DNA of 64,000 nt from UBA2428 sp002343545 (GCA_937952285.1 CALFZE010000130.1:21301-85300); one strand, 5' to 3'; positions 7,582-16,448 are shown, counted from the stretch's first letter. Notes: generated by a model from the letters alone, not told the origin. A program made the numbers and translations.

Positions 7582-9648
7582 TCAATCTTCCGTGGCCTTC
7601 CAAGTTTCGAGCGCCTTAAGGGCGTGCTCGCGGCAAAGCGCGATCTCCTGGTCCGTGATGAGTCCGTTGTGGCCCCGGATCGCGGCGAGCTTCGCCCCGT
7701 GTTTCTTGGCGATGTCGTAGATCTCGATGACCTTGCGGTGGTTGATGTTCTTCGACAGCGTGAAGGATTCGAAGCGTCCGTCGAGGGCGAGCAAGGCCGT
7801 CTCGGCCAGGCAGGCGTAGACGGCGTCGTCGGGCGTGCCGATGTCGCAGTCCAGCTTGACGTCGCCGGGCAACTCGATTTCGCCCGACTCCACGACGAGC
7901 ACGTCGGGCCGCTTGACGGCGTCCTCCTCGCTCACGTCGAGGGGTCGACTGACGTCGCAGATCACGCAACCCGGTTTCACCGCCATGATGTCGAGGACCT
8001 TCTTGTCGTAGGAGCTCGTCGAAGTCACGATGAGGTCGCAGCTGCGGGCCGCGGCGTTGGGGCTCGTGACGAGCGTGACTTTGCAGCGGGGGACGAGCTC
8101 CTGGATCTCGGAACGGATTTCGAGCAGCTTGTCCGCGCGGCGCCCCACGAGCACGAGCTCCTCGAAGACGTAGGCGAGGACCTTGGCGCAAGCGCCGCCG
8201 ATCGAGCCCGTCGCGCCGATGATCATCGCCTTGCCGCGCACCTTCGACCCGAGCTTGAACGACGGCAGGAAGCCGAGCTTCGCGCAGGCGTCGCGCGCCG
8301 CCCACAGCGTGGCGGAGGCCGAGAGACTGTTGCCCGTCGTGAGCGGGATCGGGCTGCGCTTGGCCACGGTGATGCCGCCGTCGCCCACGATCTTGGTGTA
8401 GGCGCCGAGGCCGATGATGTCGGCGCCGCGCTCGGAGGCCTTCACGCAGACCTTCGTGAGCACGTCGTACATCTTCTCGGGCGCTTCCTTCATCATGACC
8501 CGCGGCGTCTGGTAGACGATGAAAAAATCACCTTCGACTTCCTGGCCCGTCGCCTCGCTCCGCACGCCCGTGATCTTGCCGTAGAAACCCGGCGGGATCT
8601 TGCCCATGGCCGTCTCGATCTCGGACCCGAAGTTCTCGGCCATCCCCTTGAACGGCTTCAGGAAGGGAATACGGAAGAGCTGGCGGTAGCTGAGCGGGTG
8701 GATGACGAAGGCAAAGCGGCGCGCCTGCGGCTTCGCGGCGCCGTCGATCGCGATCTGGGGCTTGAGCCCGAAGCGGTCCACGAACTCGAGGATGTCGTCT
8801 TCGCGCAAGGGTTCCCGTTCGGGTTTGAGGCACTGCAGGAGCCCTTCGATGATTCCGAACGAGAAGCGTTCCTGATCGCCTTCCATCGGGAGGCGCGGGG
8901 CGAAACTCACGACGCGCTGGACGCCGGCCTCGTGCAGCCCCTTGAGCACCCCGGGCGTGACGTAGTCGACGAGCAGGGTCTTGCCCTTGAGGTGATCGAA
9001 GCGGAAGCGCTCGAGGAGCGTCATCCGCGTCACGAAGATGTCGCACTTCTCGAAGTCGCCCAGGCCGATCCCGAGCAGGCTCTTGCGGGTGTGCCGCGGA
9101 CGGATGTGGCGACCCAGGGGGATGAAGCGCGCGAAGGGCGTGACCCGGCGCAGATAGCTCTCGAGGCCGGGCAAGCTACGGATCTCGGTCTTCGCGCCGA
9201 CGTGCAGGTAGGGATCCAGGAAGACCATGCGCTCGGTCTGCTCGGAGAGCATTTGGGCGAGCCCCATCTCTAGCGCGCCCGAGTAGAAGCCGATGCGCTT
9301 CTTGCGGAAGAAAGCGGGGTCCTTGCGGATGAGCTCGCGCACCGCCCAGGGCAAGTAGGCCGAACGCAGGAGATCTCCCGTCACGACGATCGAGTGCCGC
9401 ACGGAATCGAGGAGCGCCTGGGACTCGGGGTGGATCATGCGGCGCGACCCGATGCGCGTGCCGTGCTGGATGCCCTGCAAGCCGATGACGTCGGCCTTGC
9501 CGTCGAACTCGGCGATGAGGCTCCGCATGACGTCGATGTCGAAGTCGCAGCCGAAGTGGCTGACGTGGATGGATTCCCCCTCGAGCTTGACGTCGGCCTC
9601 GAAGTTCGAGGCGCTCGAAGTGAAGGAGATGTTCACGAGGCGTTTCAT
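7582..9648 (-). CDS. Acyl-ACP/acyl-CoA reductase-like protein with unknown N-terminal half (688 aa)
   Basis: Residues about 310-688 align by eye with the cyanobacterial long-chain acyl-ACP reductase (AAR). Shared elements are GADIIGLGAYTKIV (cf. GIDISALGGFTSI), LTTGNSLSASA (cf. FTTGNTHTA), the Rossmann loop GATGSIGG (478-485) and the catalytic cysteine C613 in YACLAETALL (cf. FACFAEAMLL). AAR reduces acyl thioesters to fatty aldehydes with NADPH. Residues 1-300 belong to no family I recognise and have no membrane segment. The start is the ATG at 9648, overlapping the SDR stop by four bases. It is the last gene of a lipid operon, so it probably makes aldehydes for an unusual lipid (ether lipid, wax or hydrocarbon), which is an inference. 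No aldehyde-deformylating oxygenase gene is nearby. Confidence 0.75.
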   Translation of the reverse strand: MKRLVNISFTSSASNFEADVKLEGESIHVSHFGCDFDIDVMRSLIAEFDGKADVIGLQGIQHGTRIGSRRMIHPESQALLDSVRHSIVVTGDLLRSAYLPWAVRELIRKDPAFFRKKRIGFYSGALEMGLAQMLSEQTERMVFLDPYLHVGAKTEIRSLPGLESYLRRVTPFARFIPLGRHIRPRHTRKSLLGIGLGDFEKCDIFVTRMTLLERFRFDHLKGKTLLVDYVTPGVLKGLHEAGVQRVVSFAPRLPMEGDQERFSFGIIEGLLQCLKPEREPLREDDILEFVDRFGLKPQIAIDGAAKPQARRFAFVIHPLSYRQLFRIPFLKPFKGMAENFGSEIETAMGKIPPGFYGKITGVRSEATGQEVEGDFFIVYQTPRVMMKEAPEKMYDVLTKVCVKASERGADIIGLGAYTKIVGDGGITVAKRSPIPLTTGNSLSASATLWAARDACAKLGFLPSFKLGSKVRGKAMIIGATGSIGGACAKVLAYVFEELVLVGRRADKLLEIRSEIQELVPRCKVTLVTSPNAAARSCDLIVTSTSSYDKKVLDIMAVKPGCVICDVSRPLDVSEEDAVKRPDVLVVESGEIELPGDVKLDCDIGTPDDAVYACLAETALLALDGRFESFTLSKNINHRKVIEIYDIAKKHGAKLAAIRGHNGLITDQEIALCREHALKALETWKATED

Positions 9649-10706
9649 GCGCCACCCCCGGCGATCGTATCGAACTCGTCGCTTCTCACGAAACGATAGA
9701 AAGCTTCGGCGTAGTCGCCGAAAAGCGGAAGGGAAAGGTCGGGATAGTCCTCGCGCAGCGAGTGGTTCGCGAACTGCGCCTCGGAGTAGAGGTAGTGCTG
9801 GAGCGAAGCGGGGATGCCCAGGCGAGGCAGGAGCGCCGGCGGCACGACGCCGCGAGGGAGCGGCACGAGACGCGTGCGGTGCCCCAGCTCCTGGAAGGAA
9901 CGCTCCAAGAACTCCGCCATCGGAAAGGCGGGACCGGAAAGGTGGTAGGTCCGCCAACGCCCTTCGAAGAAGGCCGGCTGCCGGGCGATGCGGGCAAGGA
10001 CCGCGGCCACGGCGTCCACCGGCACGATGTGCAGGGGCGCCCCCGGATGGAAGGGCAGAGGCGTACGGCCGAAAACGGAGAGCGCGCGCCAAAGCGGCGC
10101 GTGGCGCTTCAGGCTCCGCAGCAAGTAGTAGGGTCCGTCGATCTTGTCGGTGCGGCCCGTGGCGGCGTCGCCGACCAGGATGCCCAACCGGCAGACGTAC
10201 TTGCGGACCTCGGTCTTCCAGGCGCCGACGAGGCCTTCGACGCGGAACTTCGTCGAGGCGTAGGGATTCGGGAAACCCTGCCCCACGTTGAACATGTTCT
10301 CGTGGAAGATCCCCCGGAAGTCCCCCGCCACGGCGATCGTGCTCGTCGACACGAAAGTCTCGAGCGAGGTGAGGCGATCGCAAAGGCCCAAGAGATTCTG
10401 CGTGCCCACGACGTTGTGGAGGTAGTTCTGCGAAGCGCCGATGCGCAGGTCGTAGCTGGCCGCCATGTGCAGGACGCCGCGAACCTCGGAGGCGAGCTCG
10501 TCGATGTGGTCCCGCTCGGTCAGCACGCCGAAGTCGCGCAGGTCGCCCGCGAGCAGCCGCACGTCCTTGCGATCGCCGTAGAGACGGCGCGCCTGCGCCA
10601 TCGAGGCCGGGCGAACGACGAGGTAAAGGAGCCCCGGGTAACCTTCGAGGGATTCGAGGACGCGACGGCCCAGGAAGCCGCTCGCGCCGGTGATCAAGAG
10701 ACTCAT
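9645..10706 (-). CDS. Extended SDR, fatty-acyl-reductase-like (NAD_binding_4 type) (353 aa)
   Basis: The cofactor loop is TGASGFLG at residues 6-13 and the catalytic pair is Y149-x-x-x-K153 (NPYASTKFRVEGL), with the preceding serine in FVSTSTIAVAG. The pattern, including YDLRIGASQNYLHNVVGTQNLL, fits the Male-sterility/thioester-reductase branch that reduces fatty acyl chains or acts as a 3-beta-HSD-like dehydrogenase. The start is the ATG at 10706, overlapping the lipid-kinase stop by four bases. It is sandwiched between a lipid kinase and an AAR-like enzyme, which supports a role in lipid tail or headgroup reduction. Confidence 0.85.
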   Translation of the reverse strand: MSLLITGASGFLGRRVLESLEGYPGLLYLVVRPASMAQARRLYGDRKDVRLLAGDLRDFGVLTERDHIDELASEVRGVLHMAASYDLRIGASQNYLHNVVGTQNLLGLCDRLTSLETFVSTSTIAVAGDFRGIFHENMFNVGQGFPNPYASTKFRVEGLVGAWKTEVRKYVCRLGILVGDAATGRTDKIDGPYYLLRSLKRHAPLWRALSVFGRTPLPFHPGAPLHIVPVDAVAAVLARIARQPAFFEGRWRTYHLSGPAFPMAEFLERSFQELGHRTRLVPLPRGVVPPALLPRLGIPASLQHYLYSEAQFANHSLREDYPDLSLPLFGDYAEAFYRFVRSDEFDTIAGGGA

Positions 10707-11632
10707 AGTGCTTCCCCCAAAGGACTGAAGAGGCGGAGGCCTTTCGGCATGATCTCGATGTCGAAGCTCGAAGCTTCGCAAAGGAACTCGCCGTCGCCGA
10801 AGAACGGCAAGGTCTGGCCGTCGAGCACGTCGATGCGCACCCGGCGCGCTTCCGCCGTGAAGAACTCGGGATCGTTGCGCGGGTCGCGTCCGCGGCGGAT
10901 GTCGAGGAGCCCCTTGAGGAATCCCAGGCGGTGGCGATGCCCGAAGCCTGCCACGTTGAAGGTTCCGTCGTCATTGCGCGTGCTCGGCGCGATCGCGAAG
11001 TTTCCGCCCAGCACGGGCTGGTTGTTGATCATGAGGATGGGCGTGCGGATCTCCGAGACGACGCCGTCGACGTCGATCCGGAACGGAATGCCCCGGCCGC
11101 CCGGGCCGAGCAGCTTAAGCACGACGCCCGCGGAATAGATGTTCGGGCCGGTCAGCTTCATGAAACGCTTGAAAAGGGGGGCCTGCGCGCGCCACTCGTT
11201 CACCTGGAGCGCGACCGAGGCGCCGAGCCCCAACCCGCCGTTCGTCGCCATGTAACGGCCGTTGATGCGGATAAGGTCGATGCAACGCTCGTTGGAACGG
11301 CGCACGGCCTCGACGGCCCGCTCGATGCGACGGTCCAAGCCGATCTCGCGGGCGAGGTCGTTGGCCGTGCCGGCCGGCACGAGCAGCAAGGCAACGTTGG
11401 ATCCCGCGAGGTCTTGGATGAGCGTGTTCGCCGTCCCGTCGCCACCGACCGCGACGATGGCGTCCACGCGGTCGCTCACGGCGCGCAGCAGCTCCTCGTG
11501 CAGGCGATCGAGCCCGTCCGGCGAAACGAATTCGAGCTCGCTGCGGAAGAGCTTACGCTTGAGCCCTTCCACGAGTTCGACGCTTTCGCCCGACGAGGCG
11601 CGCGGATTCAGGAAAATTCTAATCTTCTGCAT
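10703..11632 (-). CDS. Diacylglycerol/sphingosine-type lipid kinase, YegS/BmrU family (309 aa)
   Basis: The DAGK catalytic fold is marked by the nucleotide loop VGGDGTANTLI (GGDGT at 63-67) and LVPAGTANDLARE (about 85-97). These enzymes phosphorylate lipid alcohols such as diacylglycerol at the inner membrane using ATP. It is the first gene of a three-gene operon, each joined to the next by an ATGA overlap. The substrate in this organism may be the product of the two downstream reductases, but that is an inference. Confidence 0.9.
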   Translation of the reverse strand: MQKIRIFLNPRASSGESVELVEGLKRKLFRSELEFVSPDGLDRLHEELLRAVSDRVDAIVAVGGDGTANTLIQDLAGSNVALLLVPAGTANDLAREIGLDRRIERAVEAVRRSNERCIDLIRINGRYMATNGGLGLGASVALQVNEWRAQAPLFKRFMKLTGPNIYSAGVVLKLLGPGGRGIPFRIDVDGVVSEIRTPILMINNQPVLGGNFAIAPSTRNDDGTFNVAGFGHRHRLGFLKGLLDIRRGRDPRNDPEFFTAEARRVRIDVLDGQTLPFFGDGEFLCEASSFDIEIMPKGLRLFSPLGEAL

Positions 11633-11736
11633 AGGGAGCCCTCTCCCTCTTCGGAGAAAACGCTCCCTCGCACAAGCCCGGCGGGGCCGGCGTCAAACTC
11701 TCAACGCCGCCGAAGCGCCGCGGCGCACCGGAACAC

Positions 11737-12132
11737 CTACTTCGGGGCGCGCAAACGCAGGCTCAGATTGATCGCGAGCTTCCGCAGGATCTGGATGTGG
11801 GCCTCGGGGTTGCGTCCCACGAAGTCGTTCATACGGGCGTGGGGGATCAGGAGGACCTTGGCATCATTGCCCGCCACGGTCGTCGCGCTGGCCGGCTGTC
11901 CGTCGAGCCACGACATCTCGCCCAGCATGTCGCCCGATTGGAGGCGAAAACCCGAGGGCTGAACGACGACCTCGCCCTCCATCACGATGCAGATGGCGTC
12001 GTTGCGACGCCCTGCCTCGGTGAGGTGCGTTCCCGTCGGGAGCTTGGCGATCGAGGAAAGCGAAAGCAGCTCCGTGCTCTCGTCCGGCGTCAGTTCGTTC
12101 AGGAGCCAAGTCTGCAGCAGCAACTGTCTCAC
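11737..12132 (-). CDS. Stand-alone cyclic-nucleotide-binding (Crp-type) domain protein (131 aa)
   Basis: A beta-roll cNMP-binding fold: THLTEAGRRNDAICIVMEGEVVV, then a phosphate-binding-cassette-like stretch LGEMSWLDGQPASATTVAG, and a C-terminal helix. There is no helix-turn-helix, so it is not a transcription factor by itself. The cassette has Q where ligand-binding members have the Arg that contacts the cyclic phosphate, so cNMP binding is doubtful. The start chosen is GTG at 12132 with a GGGGGA upstream; an ATG five bases earlier is out of frame and stops at once. It is divergent from the LolA-like gene. Confidence 0.75.
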   Translation of the reverse strand: MRQLLLQTWLLNELTPDESTELLSLSSIAKLPTGTHLTEAGRRNDAICIVMEGEVVVQPSGFRLQSGDMLGEMSWLDGQPASATTVAGNDAKVLLIPHARMNDFVGRNPEAHIQILRKLAINLSLRLRAPK

Positions 12133-12225
12133 GGTGTCATATCCCCCTTCCCAGGATAATCGAATCGTCCCGACTGCGATACGGGTCGCTGGCGTCCGGA
12201 GCGGAAGGGACGCATACTTAGAGCC

Positions 12226-13032
12226 ATGAAAACGCACCGCCTGCCCGTTTTGGCCCTCTTCGCGCTCACCCTGAACGGCCCGGCCTTGGCGCAGAAGGCG
12301 CCGAGCGCCGACGAGATCATGCAGAAGAGCGAAAGCGCGCGCCGCATTCCGCAGCTCAAGGCGGAGGGTCTCCTCGCCACGAGCGGCGACGGTGCCCCTT
12401 CCGACAAGACCTTCCTGTTCTCCCGCAAGCTGACCTCGGACGGCACGCGTTTCCGCACGCTCACCCGTTTCAAGACGCCGGCCACGGTCCGCGACCAGGC
12501 CATCCTCTTCCTCGAACGCGACAGCGACTCGAGCGACATCTTCATGTACCTGCCCAACTTCAAGAAGACCCGCCGGGTCGAGTCCCACGCCCAGAGCGGA
12601 AGCTTCATGGGCACGGCCTTCAGCTATTCCGACATCGCGAATCCCCACGCCGAGGACTACACGCACAAGCTGCTCAAGTCCGAGAAGTGCCCCGGCGGCG
12701 CGAACAACTGCTTCGTCGTCGAGTCGACCCCCCGCACCGCGGGCGTGAAGGAACGCACCGGCTACTCGAAGTCCGTCCAGTGGATCGATTCCGTGAGCTA
12801 CCTTCCCGTCAAGGGCGAGTTCTACGACGCCAAGACCCAGAAGCTCCGCAAGCAGATGGTGTCGAGCGACATCCAAGCCGTCGGCGCGAAGAAGGCCCAC
12901 TACCTCGCCCACCGCTCCGAGATCACGGATCTCACGAACGGCCGCAAGAGCCGCCTCGTGTTCTCGAAAGTCAACGTCGACGAGAATCTCCGCGATAACC
13001 TCTTCACCCAGGCCGCCCTCGAGTCGCCCTGA
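12226..13032 (+). CDS. Periplasmic LolA-like outer-membrane lipoprotein-sorting protein, copy 1 (268 aa)
   Basis: The signal peptide ends near PALAQKAPS. The mature part has the LolA/LppX-like half-barrel pattern of COG2834 proteins: DQAILFLERDSDSSDIFMYLPNFKKTRRV and GTAFSYSDI. Such proteins carry lipids or lipoproteins across the periplasm. It is followed after 20 bp by an outer-membrane barrel gene. The same pair of families occurs again at 37869-39925, there with an ABC transporter. Two cysteines (CPGGANNC) may form a disulfide. The cargo is unknown. Confidence 0.8.
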   Translation: MKTHRLPVLALFALTLNGPALAQKAPSADEIMQKSESARRIPQLKAEGLLATSGDGAPSDKTFLFSRKLTSDGTRFRTLTRFKTPATVRDQAILFLERDSDSSDIFMYLPNFKKTRRVESHAQSGSFMGTAFSYSDIANPHAEDYTHKLLKSEKCPGGANNCFVVESTPRTAGVKERTGYSKSVQWIDSVSYLPVKGEFYDAKTQKLRKQMVSSDIQAVGAKKAHYLAHRSEITDLTNGRKSRLVFSKVNVDENLRDNLFTQAALESP

Positions 13033-13052
13033 GCGGATCCGCGAAGCGTCCG

Positions 13053-14339
13053 ATGCCGAAGCACGCCCCGTCTCGACGCCTCGCCCTCCTCGGCCTGGCG
13101 TGCGGCCTGGGCGTCGGCGCGCACGCGGCCGAGGTCGCGGGGCGCCTGCTCAGCGCGACCCACTTCGCCGTCGACCCCGGCGCGCGACGGCCGCTTCTGC
13201 AGAACACGCAGCTGGGCTTTCTGCGCGTCCGCGAGAGTTTCGACGAAGGCCCGCGCTTCGAGGGGAGCGTGCGGCTCGTCGCGGAACCCCGCGGGCTCGA
13301 CGCCACCGGCAAGACCTTCGAAGCGGACTTTCACGAATTCTACCTCAACCTCCGGCGCGGCGACTGGGATGTTTCGCTCGGACGGCGCATCCGCAGCTGG
13401 GGCATCGCGGACGGCGTGAACCCGACGCGTTTCTTCGGCGCGAAGGACCACACGCTTCTCCTGTCGAACGAAACCGACAAGGAGCTCCCGCTCACCCAGC
13501 TCATCGTGAACTGGACGCCCGACGGCGGCGCTTGGACTTGGGGCCTCGTTTTCCTGCCGACCTTCGTGCCCGACAAATTCTACGTCCCGCCGGAGAGCCT
13601 GCCGACGGGCGTCGCCTTCAACGACACCGCTCAGTTTCGCGGCGAGGGATGGGGCGGCGGCGGCGGGCTGCGCCTCGCGTACGTCGGCGACGGTTTCGAC
13701 TTCGCGCTCGTCGGCTTCGCCGGCTTCGACCCGCGTCCCGAGTACGAAGTCCGCGTCGTGAAGGTCCTGCCCGAGCTCGTGACGCTTTACCGCAAGCAGG
13801 TCGGCGCCGGTCTCGAGGCCTCGACCTCGACGGGCCCCTGGATCTTCCGCCTGGAGGGATCCTTCCGCCACTTCGTTTCGGAGTGGGATCGCGATCCCTA
13901 CCTCCTACAACGGACCGAAGGCGTCGTGGGAGTCGAACGCTCGCTCGGCGACAGCTGGCGGATCAACGCGCAGGCGATCGGCCACCACTCCTCGACCTCG
14001 ATCGCTTCGGGGAGCTTTCCCCTGACGGCCGAGACCGCCGGGCTCTACGCGGTCGTCCGACTGAACGAGCGGGTCTACCGTTCGCGAAGGTCGGCGGAAG
14101 CCGGCGCGACCTTCCGTCTCGCCTACGATTCCGAAACGAATCCCTTCACGGCGGAAGTTTTCGGCGTGACCTACTTCGCCGACCTGGACTGGCTCGGACG
14201 AGGCGCTTTGGGATGGAAAGCGCGCGACGGACTCAAGCTAAGTCTCGGCGTCGACTACTACTCGGGGGACGACGAGACGCTCTTCGGCAGCCTCCACGAC
14301 CTCTCGGCCGCTTGGTTCGAAGCCGCTTTCGACTTTTAG
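13053..14339 (+). CDS. Outer-membrane beta-barrel protein partnering the LolA-like protein, copy 1 (428 aa)
   Basis: The signal peptide ends near GAHAAEVAG. The rest alternates amphipathic strands and ends in aromatic F-D-F, as outer-membrane barrels do. The segment LGRRIRSWGIADGVNPTRFF parallels AGRQKIKWGAGKFWNPTDVM in the second barrel (38654-39925), which suggests a shared DUF1302-like family. It lies 20 bp behind the LolA-like gene, presumably in one transcript. Function is inferred to be export or insertion of a lipid or lipoprotein at the outer membrane. Confidence 0.7.
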   Translation: MPKHAPSRRLALLGLACGLGVGAHAAEVAGRLLSATHFAVDPGARRPLLQNTQLGFLRVRESFDEGPRFEGSVRLVAEPRGLDATGKTFEADFHEFYLNLRRGDWDVSLGRRIRSWGIADGVNPTRFFGAKDHTLLLSNETDKELPLTQLIVNWTPDGGAWTWGLVFLPTFVPDKFYVPPESLPTGVAFNDTAQFRGEGWGGGGGLRLAYVGDGFDFALVGFAGFDPRPEYEVRVVKVLPELVTLYRKQVGAGLEASTSTGPWIFRLEGSFRHFVSEWDRDPYLLQRTEGVVGVERSLGDSWRINAQAIGHHSSTSIASGSFPLTAETAGLYAVVRLNERVYRSRRSAEAGATFRLAYDSETNPFTAEVFGVTYFADLDWLGRGALGWKARDGLKLSLGVDYYSGDDETLFGSLHDLSAAWFEAAFDF

Positions 14340-14355
14340 CTGCTAGAATGAGGGC

Positions 14356-15213
14356 ATGATCCAAATCCACGAGTTCGTCGGCGAAGAGAGCGGAACGCAC
14401 CTGCTTATCTTGGGCGGGATCCACGGCAACGAAGTCTGCGGGCCCCGCGCGCTGAGCAAACTCGTCGACGAACTTCGGGGCGGAAAGCGCACGCTCGCGA
14501 AGGGACGCCTGACCATCGTTCCCGTCTGCAACCCCCGGGCCCACGCCGCCAACGTGCGCTTCATCGAAGAGAACCTGAACCGCGTGTTCGAGCCGAGCGA
14601 CGCGCCGAAGTCCTACGAACGCCGTCTCGCCCAAAGCCTCGCGCCGCTCGTGGCCCGCTGCGACGCGCTGCTCGACCTGCACAGCATGCAATCCAAGGGC
14701 GAAGCGTTTTCCGTGCTGAACCAGGATCGGCCGGGCTCGGCGTCGCTTTGCCGCGCGCTGGGCACGCGCTGGATGCTTTCGGGATGGCCCGAGGTCTACC
14801 GCGACCACGCCGACAAGGACAGCTGCTGCACGCAGAGTCTGGCCGACCGCCACGACAAAGCGAGCGCGCTCATCGAATGCGGACAGCACGGCAGCGTCGA
14901 AGCCGATCGCGTCGCCGAAATCGCGATCGAGCGCGCCCTCGCGCATTTCGGCCTGGGCGGGCTTGCGGCGGGTCACGTCGCGAACCTCGAGCCCCGGCGC
15001 GTTCATTTGCGCTCCGTGCATTTCCGCGAATCCGACGGCGACCGGCTCCTGAAGGACTTCGAGAACTTCGAAAGCCTGCGCCAAGGCGATCCCATCGTAA
15101 AGCGCGCCGATGGCCGCGTGGAGCACGCCCCCGAAGACGGGGTCATCGTTTTTCCGAGCCCCCATTCGGCGATCGGCACGGAGCTCTATTACCTTGGCAA
15201 GCTCCAAGGATAG
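14356..15213 (+). CDS. Succinylglutamate desuccinylase/aspartoacylase-family zinc hydrolase (285 aa)
   Basis: An M14-like zinc amidohydrolase. The first ligand pair is in GGIHGNEVCGP (H-x-x-E), the substrate-arginine loop is EENLNRVFEP, and the third ligand is in LLDLHSMQ. The enzymes deacylate N-acyl amino acids in the cytosol. There is no Shine-Dalgarno. TAGAAT lies exactly six bases upstream of the ATG, which suggests a leaderless mRNA. The arginine-catabolic neighbours of astE are absent, so the exact substrate is open. Confidence 0.88.
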   Translation: MIQIHEFVGEESGTHLLILGGIHGNEVCGPRALSKLVDELRGGKRTLAKGRLTIVPVCNPRAHAANVRFIEENLNRVFEPSDAPKSYERRLAQSLAPLVARCDALLDLHSMQSKGEAFSVLNQDRPGSASLCRALGTRWMLSGWPEVYRDHADKDSCCTQSLADRHDKASALIECGQHGSVEADRVAEIAIERALAHFGLGGLAAGHVANLEPRRVHLRSVHFRESDGDRLLKDFENFESLRQGDPIVKRADGRVEHAPEDGVIVFPSPHSAIGTELYYLGKLQG

Positions 15214-15230
15214 TCCCGCTAAGCCTCCGA

Positions 15231-15251
15231 AAGGACGGAGGATCCGTCCTT
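15231..15251. other. Perfect 9-bp inverted repeat between genes
   Basis: AAGGACGGA and TCCGTCCTT flank a 3-base loop just after the AstE-like stop codon. There is no T-run on either side, so it is not a standard intrinsic terminator. It could be a Rho-independent-like pause, an mRNA 3' stabiliser or an operator. Confidence 0.35.
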
Positions 15252-15308
15252 CAAAAATACTACACGCCGAGCTAACCCAAACTTCACCGGAGCGGGTCTT
15301 ATCGGCAT

Positions 15309-16367
15309 ATGGAACGTTTTCAACGTCGCCTCCGCCGCTCCCCTTCAATTCTCCTCTTGAGCTTCGTCGCCGGCCTCTCGGCCTGCGGCAAAGCGACCAC
15401 GGGCGCCGAGCCCGAGGGCGTCGTCGATAACACGACCCCCCTCGGCACGACGCCCCTTCCCTCGAGTGCCCTCTCCCTCGACGTCATCGCCGCGAGCGGG
15501 GCGGAATGTCCGGCGGGCGGTTCGGTCCTCGTGCGTTTCGTCGACGCGAACGGCAACGCGACGCTCGACGCGAACGAGAACGTCGTCTCGCGTCTGCCGA
15601 TCTGCAACGGCGCGCGCGGCACGGACGGCGGCGAGGGCATCGCCTCGGGGCTGCTCTTCGAGAACGCGACGAGCGCGAGCTGCGCTTACGGCGGCTCGAA
15701 GCTGACCGCCTTCGCGGACCGCAACGGCAACGGCCAACGGGAGATCGGCGAGGAAATCCGCTCCGAGACGACGATCTGCAACGGCCGCGACGGCGCGGAC
15801 GGTCGCGACGGCGAAGCGGCGAGCTTGAGCGTGGCGCCCGCGAGCGCGGCCCAGTGCCCGGGCGGCGGCGCCGTGTACACGAGCGTCTCCGCGTCGAGCT
15901 CGGCGCAGACGACCGTGGTTTGCAACGGCCAAGACGGTCGCGACGGCCGAAACGGACAGGATGGATCAAACGGGCAAGACGGAACGAACGGCCGCGACGG
16001 ATCGAATGGCCGTGACGGCGTGGATGGCCGCGACGCGACCTACGCCATGGGCGCCGTCGGCTCGATCGTGAAGGGACGCGACTACTCCGCCTGCCACCAC
16101 GACTACCTCTACCTGCCGAATCGCGAGGAAGGCGCGCGCGGGTGGCTGCTCTTCCGTCACCAGGCCAACGGCGCGAACGACCAGGGCGTCGGTCCGACCG
16201 GCTTCCAGGTGTGGAACGTCGACATCGGCGACTTCGCCCTCGTGTCCGAGGTCGGCGGCGTGACCTACTGCCGACTGCGCTGGCACGCCGAGAAACGGCT
16301 CCTCGAGTACGAAGTCGTCGACCGGAGCAACGGGCTAGCGGGCGAGACGGGCCAGATCTCCTTCTGA
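15309..16367 (+). CDS. Lipoprotein with CNGxDG and collagen-like GxDG repeats (352 aa)
   Basis: A type II signal peptide ends in the lipobox LSAC (about residue 26). Residues about 55-200 contain three copies of a cysteine-bounded module of the form A-x-C-x-G-G ... V-x-x-D-x-N-G-N ... E ... CNGxDG. Residues about 200-245 are tandem G-R/Q-D-G/N triplets similar to short bacterial collagen-like tracts. The C-terminal 100 residues form a compact domain with two cysteines. It is probably a surface-exposed outer-membrane lipoprotein stalk with a globular tip. The function is unknown. Confidence 0.75.
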   Translation: MERFQRRLRRSPSILLLSFVAGLSACGKATTGAEPEGVVDNTTPLGTTPLPSSALSLDVIAASGAECPAGGSVLVRFVDANGNATLDANENVVSRLPICNGARGTDGGEGIASGLLFENATSASCAYGGSKLTAFADRNGNGQREIGEEIRSETTICNGRDGADGRDGEAASLSVAPASAAQCPGGGAVYTSVSASSSAQTTVVCNGQDGRDGRNGQDGSNGQDGTNGRDGSNGRDGVDGRDATYAMGAVGSIVKGRDYSACHHDYLYLPNREEGARGWLLFRHQANGANDQGVGPTGFQVWNVDIGDFALVSEVGGVTYCRLRWHAEKRLLEYEVVDRSNGLAGETGQISF

Positions 16368-16384
16368 GCAAGCGCTCCCCAAAA

Positions 16385-16426
16385 AGCGAAACCCCCGAGC
16401 ACCGCGAGGCGCTCGGGGGTTTCGCT
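16385..16426. terminator. Strong bidirectional intrinsic terminator
   Basis: A perfect 16-bp inverted repeat (AGCGAAACCCCCGAGC / GCTCGGGGGTTTCGCT) with a 10-base loop lies between two convergent genes. Short A-rich and T-rich flanks are present on either side. It can end both the collagen-like lipoprotein transcript and the opposing 16449-18287 transcript. Confidence 0.9.
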
Positions 16427-16448
16427 TTCGCTCGGAAGCGTGAAGAAG

